Below, in pieces: positions 22,901-32,829 of a DNA stretch of 64,000 nucleotides (position 1 is the first letter of the stretch; every line of letters begins with the position of its first letter). Made by a program: the position numbers and the translations under genes. The notes under the pieces are model-generated. The model made no database searches. It saw only the letters and a program-made list of their open reading frames with translations, and was not told the origin of the DNA. The stretch is from Euphorbia lathyris. Taxonomy: Eukaryota > Streptophyta > Magnoliopsida > Malpighiales > Euphorbiaceae. Location of the stretch: contig NC_088918.1 in the NCBI RefSeq assembly GCF_963576675.1, positions 36,117,501-36,181,500 of the forward strand, in the 5' to 3' direction.

Positions 22901-23544
22901 TGCCCCAAATAAGTACTTGAGACTTCACCAACGTGGTTCTTAGGTTTATAGAACTCAGCCTTGTACTCAACCCGTTTGTAATCATTGGTGCATTGTAGTT
23001 CTGCACCTTCTTCTTTCAGATCTAGCAGTATAGCGAGATAATAAGGGGTGATGGTGATCTCCTTGTTCTTGACCTGAGTTACCATATAGTCGATGTCATC
23101 GTCAGCTACTTTCAGGTTTGCGTAGAATTCCTTCACTAGTTGTGGGTAGGTTGTTTAAGGGACAGAGAAGAGGGTAGTCAATCCATTCTTTGAGATCCAC
23201 TCTTAGAAGGGTTTCTCAGCTTCGATGAAGCTTTTAGAGAACCATCGGGAATGGAAGACATTGAGTTTTGCGATGCTCTCGAAAGCGTAAGTGAATGTCC
23301 TTTTCCTGGGTTTTTTGTTCTTCTTCTCCTTCTTCTTCTTCAAAGGGGTTGATTGGTCAGTACGAGGCTTCTCACCGAGGATGCTGACCTCGGCCATAGG
23401 TTGATCAAGCTGACCATGGGTTTGTTGTTGGGACTCGGAGGAAGATGTTTCTTGATACTCCTACTCAGCTGGAGAAGGAGGATTAATGTCGGAGCGGTTG
23501 TCATCGTATTGGTCACTGGAATTGTTCTGGGAATCGTTCGACAT
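19973..23544 (-). pseudogene. Copia-C extra 3' ORF (plant transposon-protein-like domain, coiled coil)
   Basis: The ORF starts at an ATG (minus, 23544-23542) and runs with scattered stops to the Copia-A junction; hAT-3 interrupts it at 22336-22800. The N-terminal part (about 22801-23400) contains SRWFSKSFIEAEKPF, KEFYANLKV and an ITITPYYLAILLDL block. These resemble the putative plant transposon protein domain (PF20167-like) found in several plant retroelements. The middle is rich in Glu, Lys and Pro with KRK clusters. The C-terminal part (about 19973-20840) is helical and likely coiled-coil. I saw no clear signal peptide or membrane helix, so an envelope role is not supported. Copia-D has the full-length counterpart. 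Confidence 0.8.
22336..22800. mobile_element. hAT-3, short GC-rich non-autonomous hAT
   Basis: The 465-bp unit has imperfect inverted ends TAGACATGTCCACGGG and TAGACCTGGCCATGGG. The flanking 8-bp repeats ATACCAGA (22328-22335) and ATACCAAA (22801-22808) differ at one base. Both arms consist of GCCCGGCCC/GGGCTGGGC-type words around an AT-rich core of about 110 bases. It splits the Copia-C extra ORF between the codons for CFIW and YML. Confidence 0.9.
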
Positions 23545-24064
23545 GGTGTTCTTGAGGAGTTCTTGAGAGATGCAGAAGATTTGGGGATTTGAGAGAGAGA
23601 TCGAGTGTGAAATTTTTCAAGCGTAAGAGAGGATTAATGAGAAATCGTTCACTATTTATAGCCGGTGCATGTTGATCTGATAGGTCAGAGTGGCGGTGGG
23701 TTCTTGAAGCATTCAATGGCATTTAATTCTGATATTAATGACACATTCGACGCATGGTTTTCTAATGATTACACTTACGTCATCCTAGTTGGCTACTCGA
23801 ATTCGCGTGCAAGCATTAATTACGCAAGTTGTTTTACTCAGCATCTAAGATACTAAACATTTGAAGTTCTGAGTGTATAGTTTAGCGTAGAAGGGGTACT
23901 CAGCATGCATAGTAACTCAGCTTTTAGCAATCACTCAATGTATTTAGCAATTCAGCATATAGTGATTTCATAGCATTCATATTTACTCAGCATATGACAG
24001 TTACTCAACATGTAATAATCACTTGGCATATTATAATCACTCAACATTCATTTTACTCAGAAAT
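23545..24064 (-). other. Spacer between Copia-C RNase H and the extra ORF
   Basis: About 520 bases without a recognisable coding frame. The stretch 23840-24060 contains many copies of ACTCAGCAT/ACTCAACAT-like words spaced irregularly. The matching spacer in Copia-D (53555-54059) has the same kind of repeats (GCTGAGT), so the words are a family trait. Confidence 0.6.
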
Positions 24065-25998
24065 TTATTGAAGAGGATTAGACATACCGATAGCTTCCCT
24101 TAGTATGCTAAATTGCTCACGAGCCAATGGCTTCGTGAAGATATCTGCAAGTTGTTCATCTGTTGGAACATAGGTCAGCTTGATCTCACCTTTGAGTACA
24201 TGATCTCTAATGAAGTGATGCATAATGCTGACATGCTTCATCCTGCTGTGTTGGATTGGATTTTTTTATAAGTCAATGGCACTTTTGTTGTCACATTTGA
24301 CTTCAATTATTTTAGTTTGAACTCCATAATCATCCAGCTGTTGCTTGATTCATAGGACTTGGGCAACACAGCTTCCAACAGCAATGTACTCAGCTTCAGT
24401 TGTTTACAGGGCAACTGACGACTGCTTCTTACTGAACCAAGATACTAGATAGCTTCTAAGGAAATGACATCCTCCTGAAGTGCTTTTTCGTTCAAGCTTG
24501 TCTCGTCCATAGTCAGCGTCAGTGTATCCAATGAGTGTGAAATCATTTGTATTAGGATACCATAAACCTGCATTCATTAAGCTTTGCAAATATCTAAGGA
24601 TTCTTTTTACAGTTATATAATGAGATTCCTTAGGGTCAGCTTGATGTCTTGCACAATAACATACTGAGTATTGTATATCTGGCCTACTTGCCGTTAGATA
24701 GAGTAGAGAGCCTATCATACCTCGGTACAACTTGCTGTATACTGACTTACCCTTTTCGTCAGCACAAAGTACAGTGTCAGTACCCATTGGGATAGATATT
24801 GGCTTACAATTTTCCATTTCGAATTTCTTCAATATCTGCTTGGCATACTTAGTCTGGTTGATAAAGATGCCGTTTTTGCCTTGTTTGATTTGAAGTCCAA
24901 GGAAGAAGTTGAGTTCTCCCATCATAGACATCTCAAACTCAGTTTGCATCTGCTTGCTAAATTCCTTGCATATTGACTCATTAGTAGCACCAAAAATAAT
25001 ATCATCCACATATATTTGTGCTAGCCGGGTGTCTTTACCATTTTTCTTAATGAATAAGCTTATGTCAGCTTTTCCTCTGACATAGTTTCTGGTCAGCAGG
25101 AAGCTGGTCAGCCTTTCATACCAAGCACTTGGTGCTTGCTTCAGGCCATACAAAGCCTTTTTGAGTTTATAAACATGGTTTGGGAACTTTGGATCCTCAA
25201 GCCCTGAAGGCTGACTAACATAAACCTCTTCATTTATAACTCTATTAAGAAATGCACTCTTGACATCCATTTGGAACAATTTAAAATTCATAAAGCTAGC
25301 ATATGCACACAATATTCTTATAGCTTCTAATCTAGTTACAGGGGCACATGTCGCACCATAGTCAATACCTTCCTGCTGACTGTAACCTTGAGCTACAAGT
25401 CTGGCTTTGTTTCTGACTATGTTTCCTTGTTCATCTAGCTTATTACGAAATACCCATTTTGTTCCTATGGTCTTTTGATTCCTTGGTTTAGGCACTAAAT
25501 CCCATACTTCGTTTCTTTTGAATTGATCGAGCTCCTCTTGCATCACATTTATCCAGAATTCTTCGTTCTCAGCTTCTGAGAAGTTTCTTGGTTCAAGAAC
25601 TGACACGAAGGCTACGTTGCTGAGATATCTCCTGAGTTGATTTCTGGTCATCAGGGTGTTCTCAGCGGTATCAAGAATGCTACTTTCAGAGTGTCCTCTT
25701 GGAACTTTGATCTCTTTCGGCAATGTAGTGTCTTCAGGGGTAGGTGTTTCAACAATCTCTGCAGGATTATATTGGTCAGCAAAGATAATTTGAGGTTTGT
25801 TTTTACCTTTGGTCAGCCCTTGAGGCAGTGACTCAGCGGCTCCATTTTGGTCAGCGGAAGCTGAGCATGGTTCATCTTCGGCAGGCTGCCTTATCTTCCC
25901 TACAGGGCCAGTTTCATCGAACTCAATATGTACAGACTCTTCTAAGACCTAAGTTCGTTTATTGAACACCCTATATGCTTTACTGTATGTTGAGTAGC
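24065..25998 (-). pseudogene. pol: Copia-C reverse transcriptase and RNase H
   Basis: A 439-codon open stretch (24404-25723) carries the RT domain: [12 protein letters not shown]...[22 protein letters not shown] and the catalytic YVDDIIFGA (about 25001-25012). RNase H follows with YTDADYG. A stop just after SSVAL (near 24402) interrupts TTEAEY, and a few more stops follow before the natural end at 24065-24067. A usually conserved residue pair reads ATCAPVTR where the Copia-D copy has [10 protein letters not shown] and RNase H would make element cDNA in the particle. Confidence 0.9.
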
Positions 25999-27152
25999 CT
26001 AAGAATATGGCTTCGTCAGCTTTTGAATAAAACATTTGCAACCAAAAGCACGAAAATATCCAATGTTGGGTTTTCGTCCTTTCCAAAGTTCATAGGGGGT
26101 TTTCTTAAGTCTGACTAGAGCCCTATTGAGTATATAGCATGCTATGTTGACAACTTCACCCCAGAAATACTTTGGAAGCCCATTCTCACTCAGCATTGTC
26201 TTAGCTATCTCGACTAAGGTTCTGTTCTTCCTCTCAACTACCCCATTTTGTTGAGGAGTTCTAGGAGCAGAAAAATTGTGGTCAATGCCGCTGACTTCAC
26301 AGAATTCATCAAATTGTTGATTTTTGAATTCTCCGCCATTATCACTTCGGATGTGAGATAATTTTAGGTCTTTATCATTTTCAAGTTTTCTAACCAATGT
26401 TGAGAACATCTCAAAAGCTTCATCCTTGCTACTCAGCAGGATGGCCCAAGTGTACCGAGAAAAGTCGTCTACAATGACCAGGGAAAATTTCTTACCACCC
26501 AAGCTCAGGGGCTGGACTGGTCCGAAAAGATCCAAGTGTAGTAACTCTAATGGACGCTTGGTTGAGACTACATTTTTACTTTGAAAGATTTCTTAGTTTG
26601 TTTTCCTTGCTGACAAGCATTGCATAATTGATCCTTTTCAAACCTGAGTTTGGGCAATCCCTCAACTAATTGCTTTCTTGCTAATTTGGCAAGGAGGTCC
26701 ATGCTTGCATGACCAAGTCTCCTATGCCATAGCCAGGAATTATCTTCTTTTCACACTAAGCATATATTCTTTGTAAACTTCTTTTCTAAGTTTAGCATGA
26801 AAACGTTGTCAACACGAGGTGCAGTTAAAATCAACTCATTTGTTTTACCCTCGAGTATTTTGCACTCAGTGGCATTGAATACAACCTTTCTACCGCTGTC
26901 ACACAGCTGAGATACGCTCAATAGGTTATATTCAAGTCCTCTGACTAGGGAGACCGACTCAATAGTAGGATTACCACCAACAGTACCTGACCCTACTATC
27001 TTACCCTTTTTGTTGTCTCCAAAACTTACATTTCCACCTCGTTTATGCACAAGTGTGATGAACTGAGTTTCATCACCAGTCATATGCCTTGAGCATGCGC
27101 TGTCAATGTACCACAACTTTGACTTCTCAGCACACCTCAAGCTTACCTGCAA
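25999..27152 (-). pseudogene. pol: Copia-C protease, pre-integrase and integrase
   Basis: A frame from 27152 carries the protease active-site region WYIDSACSRHMTGD, with DSA in place of the usual DTG or DSG, then the pre-integrase domain. The integrase core (25999-26535) keeps Asp in DLFGPVQ, Asp in RSDNGGEF and Glu in VVERKNRTLVE. Stops and a small gap between the pre-integrase and core regions (about 26536-26750) break the frame, and the C-terminus shifts frame near 26025. Relative to Copia-D, the PTYELW-preceding segment lacks two codons. Confidence 0.88.
27142..27149 (-). promoter_or_regulatory. Consensus 5' splice site at the Copia-C gag/pol junction
   Basis: On the minus strand CAGGTAAG follows the gag stop by about 8 bases. 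The same octamer is at the same place in Copia-D (60599-60606). It matches the plant splice-donor consensus exactly. Use in vivo is inference. Confidence 0.5.
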
Positions 27153-27157
27153 TACAA

Positions 27158-28811
27158 CTAGTTATCTTTAGGTACCCAAGTCTTTTTGGGTCCTCGTTTG
27201 TTAGGATCAGCATGTGATACATCATATTTAATTTTATGACGACACACATTGATAGTGTGGCCGTTCTTCCCACAGAAGTTACAATAAACTTGTCGTTGGG
27301 GATACTTTACATTCTGGTCAACACCTGGGTGCTGAGCATGCCAGCATACCTTTGTGGCATGTCCTCTTTTTCCACAGAAGTCACACTGAACATTCTGTTG
27401 CGAATTCCATCTCCGCTGACTAGTACTTAAGTACTCAACTTTTGGATAGAACCTTTTCTTTGCCGATGAACTCAACTGGTTCTGTATGGATGTGATGTCC
27501 TTTCTCAGTTTCTTAGAATCTGATTGGACTTCAGAGACAAACCTATGCATGATTTTTAAATTTTCATCTTGTTTGGTATTGTCCTGGAGAAGATGTCGGA
27601 GGTCACTGAGTTTGACCTCTTCAATCTCATCACTCGCCTGCTGAGTGCTCGTATTTTCTTGTTACACTTTTTGATAAGTGTATAGAGATCACTCAGGGCA
27701 TTTATCATTTCATTTCTGGGCAAAGGTAGGGACATTACCTCGGTTGAGTGTTCCTCATAGTCAGACCCACCAGAGAGGTCAGCTTGCTCAGAGTGGTAGG
27801 GGTCAGCAGATTCGTCAGCCATGAAACAGATATTTACCCACTCGGTGGCATCAGCTTCTGACGAGGTTGACTCATCGCTATCACTCCACGTGGCCACCAT
27901 TGCTTTCTACTGCCCTTCTTGTGTCTGCTGTCACTTGACTCAACTTTGTATCTGTCATTTTTCTTGAATGGCCTTTTGCTGTATTTGTCATTTTTCTAAA
28001 ACAGCTTCTTCATTTTTCTAGTGAACATGGCCATTTCCTCATCATCTGATGAGTCAGCTTCGGTTGAGTCAGCTTTCATGACAAGAGATTTTTGCTTCTT
28101 GTCCTCAGTGTTTTCTTTGGCCTCAAAGTTCTTCATGGAGATCTCATGGGTCAGTAAAGATCCAATGAGCTCATCATACTTGTATGTGGTCAGGTCCTGA
28201 GCTTCTTCAACATCTGTTTTCTTTGCTTGCCAGCTTCTGGGGAGACTTCTCAGGATTTTCTTCACATGTTCTTCCTCAGTGAAGTTCTTACCGAGTCTCT
28301 TGAGCTCGTTGATTATATTGGTGAATCTTGCATTCATTTCTGAGATGCCTTCATTGTCATTCATCTCAAATAGCTCGTACAGTCGTATGTGTTGATTCAC
28401 TTTTGACTATTTGACCTTGCTGGTTCCTTCATAGGTTACCTCCAGCTTCTTCCAGATTTCTTGTGCTGACTCACAACCTGGAATCTTATTGTATTCTGCA
28501 GCATCTAGAGCACAGTGAAGCATGTTTATAGCTAAAGTATTATTTTGCAATTTTTTAAGGTCATCTTCTGACCATTTGGCCTCGCTTTTGATAGTTTTTA
28601 CACCATCAATAGTTTCATAGGGAACAAAAGGGCCTTGGACTATAGCTAGCCATGCACTTATATTTGTTGCTTGAATGAAGTTTTTCATCCTGTTCTTCCA
28701 AAACGTATAGTTTGACCCGAAGAACAGCGGAGGCCAACTAATAGATAATCCCTCAGGGAGTATCTACGTTGTTTGATTTCCTGGAAGGAAACGAGTGCTG
28801 TTCTCAGTCAT
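27158..28811 (-). pseudogene. gag: Copia-C gag
   Basis: The frame starts at ATG 28811-28809 and shows STRFLPGNQTT, FFGSNYTFWKNRMKNFIQATN and a UBN2-type helical core to about 27996. An acidic, serine-rich region follows, then two zinc knuckles (CDFCGKRGHATKVC and CNFCGKNGHTINVC, about 27250-27400). The first knuckle found in Copia-D is deleted here, together with flanking lysine-rich sequence near 27900-27990. Several stops interrupt the frame. The gag frame ends at the TAG 27158-27160, just before a splice-donor-like CAGGTAAG. Confidence 0.87.
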
Positions 28812-28858
28812 TACAGGGATCAGCTCAAGATAGTTTTATCTTGAATATTAAGCTGTTA

Positions 28859-28871
28859 GGCTCTGATACCA
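28859..28871 (-). promoter_or_regulatory. Primer binding site of Copia-C
   Basis: The reverse complement is TGGTATCAGAGCC (initiator Met tRNA), two bases inside the LTR end at 28874. Confidence 0.95.
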
Positions 28872-28873
28872 CT

Positions 28874-30237
28874 TGTTGGTCCCGTGTAACGTGATGGTAT
28901 TAGTTCCAAGGGGGGGGGTTAGGAACTAATTGAACTTTTTAATAATTAAGGTTGACTTATTTTAATTTTAATGCTTTTACTCAGTCTATAGGTCAGCACT
29001 GCTGAGTATGTTTTGAGACAGCTTTAGTCAATTTACTAACTAGATCTGTTTCAATCGTGAGTTGGGAAGTAACACTTAAGTTAGTTTCCAACTCAGCACT
29101 CAGATTACTCAGCTTCAAGGTGTACAGATTATTTTACTGGGTAATGTTAAGCAAGCAACATACAGATATATATCAAGAGAAAGGGTTAGAAGTTACTCAA
29201 CATACTTATCCTGGTTCGGCCTCTCCGCCTATGTCCAGTCCCTGGAATCCTTCCGAGCTTTTTCAATCCTCTACTAAGCTCCTTAAAGGTAGAGCACAAA
29301 CCTTTTACAATAGCATTTGAGTATGCAAGAGTACCGTCCTCTATTCGTCTATTCAATCCTATCTACCACTGAGTACTATAACCGAGTACTCAACTTCTCT
29401 CTACCACTGAGTACTATAACCGAGTACTCAGCTTCTCTAACCTTTTACAAATGATACAAGATTTGTTCTCACTGACTGAAGAACACTTTAGATGAATAAA
29501 ATCACTCTAGACTTTTACACAATGATTGAAGTTGGTGTAAGAGCTTGCTTTTTTTCTTTTCAGACGACTTCTCTTTTGGATTTTGCAAATGAATTGACTT
29601 AGTGAAGATTTGCTTGTCTGTCTTGTATTTGATCCAAGTGATGAATTTGCCTTTTTATAGTGATCTTTGAGGCGCCAATGATTTGAATCCCGACATAGCC
29701 GTTATGGGGAAACGGTCTTCATTCGTTATCACTTGGTCAGCACTCAGTGCTGCAGGCCAATCCTGTCTTCTGTTTTTGTCAGGAGCCAGGTTTGTCTTCT
29801 AACGCCAGGTTTGTCTTCTTGCGCCAGGTTTGTGTTCTAGTAATTATCAAATGGTCCATGCTTCTCGAAAAGGTCCTTCTGAAAGATTTCTGAGTCTTCT
29901 GAATTTTGCTCAGACCTTGTCTTTCAAGTTGACGGATCATTGACGCTGACCTGACGACTACTCAACTTGACTCAGCGGCTTCGCCTTCAAGCTTTTCTGA
30001 AGAAGACATTTCTTTCACTTAAGTTGAGTTGCATTTTACTCAGCTTCTTGCATCTGCTGACTTCGTCTTGACTTTCTCTTATAGATTCTTAGTTCCTGTT
30101 CTAGTTAATTAACTTACTCAACATTGAACAAACACATTAGTATAATTAAATCAAAGCACTTAAATTTAATTATTTAATCATGGGATTAACTTAAATATTT
30201 TTTTCAAATCAAAATCATGTGGAAAGGTGTTTCAATA
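28874..30237 (-). repeat. 5' LTR of Copia-C
   Basis: This LTR of about 1364 bp has one end TGTTGGTCCCGTG (plus strand); its other end reads TATTGAAACACC on the minus strand, the same as the second Copia-D LTR. A run of G (C on the minus strand) lies near 28911-28919. A TATA-like ACTATAAAAAG lies on the minus strand at about 29651-29662. It aligns along its length with the Copia-D LTRs but with many changes. It is probably older. Confidence 0.85.
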
Positions 30238-31100
30238 AGGTGTACCAAGCTCATTGAACTTGTTTTCTACTTGAAAAGGTGGCCCCTGTGCACACTCCTA
30301 AAGGTATTTAATTTAAGACAAGATCCTCTATAACGACTTGTGTGGTTTACCACTTGCCCCACTTTCGCGCGTTCTCTACTCCCTGGGTCTGAAGTACAAA
30401 TTTGAAAGCTCCTTGCCTTTTCCCTGGTATGAATTCATAAATCCATTTACCTTGACAAGGAGGAGTTACTTTATATAGCCATTGTCTGGAAAATAAAGAT
30501 AGATAGTCAAGAAAACAGATAAATAGGCAGGTAAAGAAGGTAAGATAGGGCTAGCAAATAAGTATCTCAGAGTTTGATTTTCGGTTTAGTTTTCGCCGAT
30601 CTGATCACCGAAATTGATATACTATGTACCATTTCCTACTGGCAAACTCACAATGTCCTAAGCATGCCCTTCACTTTCTCTGCCTCAAATAGCCAACAAC
30701 TAGTCTTCTCTCCTCGTAGACAAATGATCAAGTTAAGGATTAATGTTGATCGACAGTATGACAGATAAACTAACCAAACAAGAGGGAGGGATGCCATAAA
30801 TTGCTAACTTATCGTAAAGGAATATTGCGCGATAGCAAAGAGACAACAAATCAAGATCCTATCGTGCCAAAGAAGCGAGGGACAAACTCACTCCTCTTTC
30901 TACCCAACTGCAAAATGGGTTGGATGAGATCCTTCCGAATGGAACCCACTATTAGGAGAGAAGGCTTTTGCCACACCACACTCATCATATCAGTAGACAA
31001 TATATAAAGCATAAAAGAGGTTTATGGGGGTTTCTATGGAACCGACCTAGAGGACACACCTTATCAAGAAAGATACTGAAAAAGGGGTACTCTTATCTAG
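30238..31100. other. Unassigned sequence between Copia-C and the Gypsy-H fragment
   Basis: About 860 bases with no recognisable protein, RNA or terminal repeat. Short open stretches (30574-30768 and 30801-31007) show no known motif. It may be the upstream part of the decayed Ty3/gypsy element whose integrase starts just after it, or unrelated host DNA. Confidence 0.4.
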
Positions 31101-31391
31101 CATGGAGTCACATTGTATAAAGTATGTGAAAAAATGTCATAAGTTCCAGATATATGTTAATAGTCTAAATGCACCAACTGTGCCATTAAATGTGGTGGTA
31201 GCCCCTTGGCCTTTCTCAATGTGGGGATTAGACATCATATGAGTCATTGAATTGAAAGTGTCAAATGGGCATCGTTTCATCCTTATAGCCATTTATTACT
31301 TCAAAATATGAGTAGATGCAACTTTATATGCAAATGTAACCACTACATTTGTGAAGAGATTTATCAAGAATAGTATATCTATCAGTATAGG
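31101..31391 (+). pseudogene. Gypsy-H, decayed Ty3/gypsy integrase fragment, 5' part
   Basis: Translation shows CHKFQIYVNS, then PWPFSMWGLDII, SNGHRFILIAIYYF and ATLYANVTTTFVKRFIK. This is the core of a Ty3/gypsy integrase of the type with PWPF.WG.D and SNGH.FILVAIDY. Two in-frame stops and substituted residues (the second Asp of the DYF block is Tyr) show decay. The frame is interrupted by Gypsy-G at 31392 and continues at 37616. Confidence 0.85.
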
Positions 31392-32779
31392 TGATAAGTG
31401 TCCAATTCAACGTTCAAATGTCCACTTTAGTGCTAGGTTATTTAATTAATTTAGTATTATTTCGGATATTATTCCTTGTTTTGGTATGATTTGTCTCCAC
31501 ATGACTCAAATGATTAAAAGGAGCAGAATTGGACTTAATTTGAAGAAACTTTGGACTTGAAACGAAATTGGAGTTAGTCTTGCCCAAGATGAGCTGAATC
31601 AAAAGAGCTGAAACGAACTGGAGTTAGTCTTGCCCAAGACTAAGACCTCCGAACTGATGGTGTTTAGATTGATCAGGACTCTTTCCTACTCAAAGAAGAA
31701 GGCAGAAAATAAGGGATATGAGAAGATTAGAAAAGATTTGTGATTGGGAAAGATATTATTTTGTTAGCTAATTTTTAGGGATATTTTTTCTCTACAAAAC
31801 ATTAGGTTTTAGATTAGATTATCTCTCTCTCTTCTTTCTGAGATTTTTACATTCCCAGAAAACGTAACTTTGAGACTGGGAAAACTCGAAACATTTTATT
31901 TTGTTCTTAATGGCTATTCATAGCTAAACCCTTTATTTCGGTTAAGGGATAATTCAAAGGCAGGAATCTTCAAGTATTGTGAGATCGTTTCTCTTCTAGT
32001 ATTTTCTCTTTATTCATATCATTTGTTTATTCACTGTGTTTAGGGATTTTATCTCAATTGTTAGTTTGCTTTTGAATGATACGGTCGATTGTTCATTTGA
32101 TTAAACTGGCATACAGCTATCTGATTAAACTAGATAATCAACGAGTCATTATTTAGTTGAATCTGAATAAGTAGCAATTGATGCTATAAAGTTGAAATCT
32201 AGATTGTATTTGGGGAAAATCAGATTGACAATTGAGAACTCTCCATGTGACATTAATACATCTATTTTCGACTTTATCACATCAAGTGAATGAGTAATTA
32301 AGTTTCTGAATCGATATCGCTGAGAATCGGTTGGCTTAGATTAGGTTCTTCTAATTCCTAACGCTGTTAACGGGTTGAATCTTAGCCGCTGAGGTAAGGT
32401 TATTCGTTAATTAGGAGTTAACTACAGTCTTACTTGGTTAATTCATTATTTAGGAAGAATATACCAAACTAATCTGATATGTAATTTAGAAGAAACATCA
32501 TTTCTGTCAATGATCAAGACTAACTAAATTCCTTGCCTGAGAATCCTTTAGCTGAAATTCTAATTAATCATTTTATTCAATTTCAATTCAACTTCATTAC
32601 TTTTGTTAATTTAGCAATCATCTATTTCAATTCCCCCTTTTTTACTTTTTATTCATTTGCTTGGTTATATTTACAAATTAGATCAGTATTAGTCCTTTGG
32701 GTACGACCTTTGCTTACCCTTGTGCAAGCCTGAGGGCTGTGAAGTTATATTTTATTTTTGGTGGATTCGACAACCGTCA
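31392..32779 (+). repeat. 5' LTR of Gypsy-G
   Basis: The 1388-bp LTR starts TGATAAGTGTCC and ends CAACCGTCA. It includes an extra 14 bases near 31600 compared with the 3' copy. It contains two copies of the TTAGTCTTGCCCAAGA motif. Confidence 0.93.
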
Positions 32780-32784
32780 AATTT

Positions 32785-32803
32785 TGGCGCCGTTGTCGGG
32801 GAC
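32785..32803 (+). promoter_or_regulatory. Primer binding site of Gypsy-G
   Basis: TGGCGCCGTTGTCGGGGAC is the conserved primer site of plant Athila/Tat-type Ty3/gypsy elements. It lies 5 bases after the LTR end. Confidence 0.85.
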
Positions 32804-32829
32804 TAATCTAACTTGATTTAAAGCCATTT

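Larger units (their letters stand above)
19973..30237 (-). mobile_element. Copia-C, SIRE-like Ty1/copia element with an extra 3' ORF (3' end displaced by Copia-A)
   Basis: On the minus strand the order is LTR (30237-28874), Met-tRNA primer site, gag, protease, integrase, RT, RNase H, then a further long ORF that is cut at 19973 by Copia-A. The 3' LTR and polypurine tract are outside the window. The whole layout matches plus-strand Copia-D but with many differences, so the two are separate members of one family. hAT-3 is inserted in the extra ORF. A large gag plus an ORF after pol fits the SIRE/Maximus type; lineage assignment is by layout only. Confidence 0.9.

Noticed and set aside
30574..31007. 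Two short open frames in the unassigned region as host genes
   Set aside because: Both are under 70 codons, without recognisable motifs or supporting splice context.
32533..32733. 66-codon frame in the Gypsy-G LTR, repeated at 37364-37564
   Set aside because: Low-complexity Phe/Ile/Leu-rich translation of an AT-rich LTR; not conserved beyond the LTR pair.
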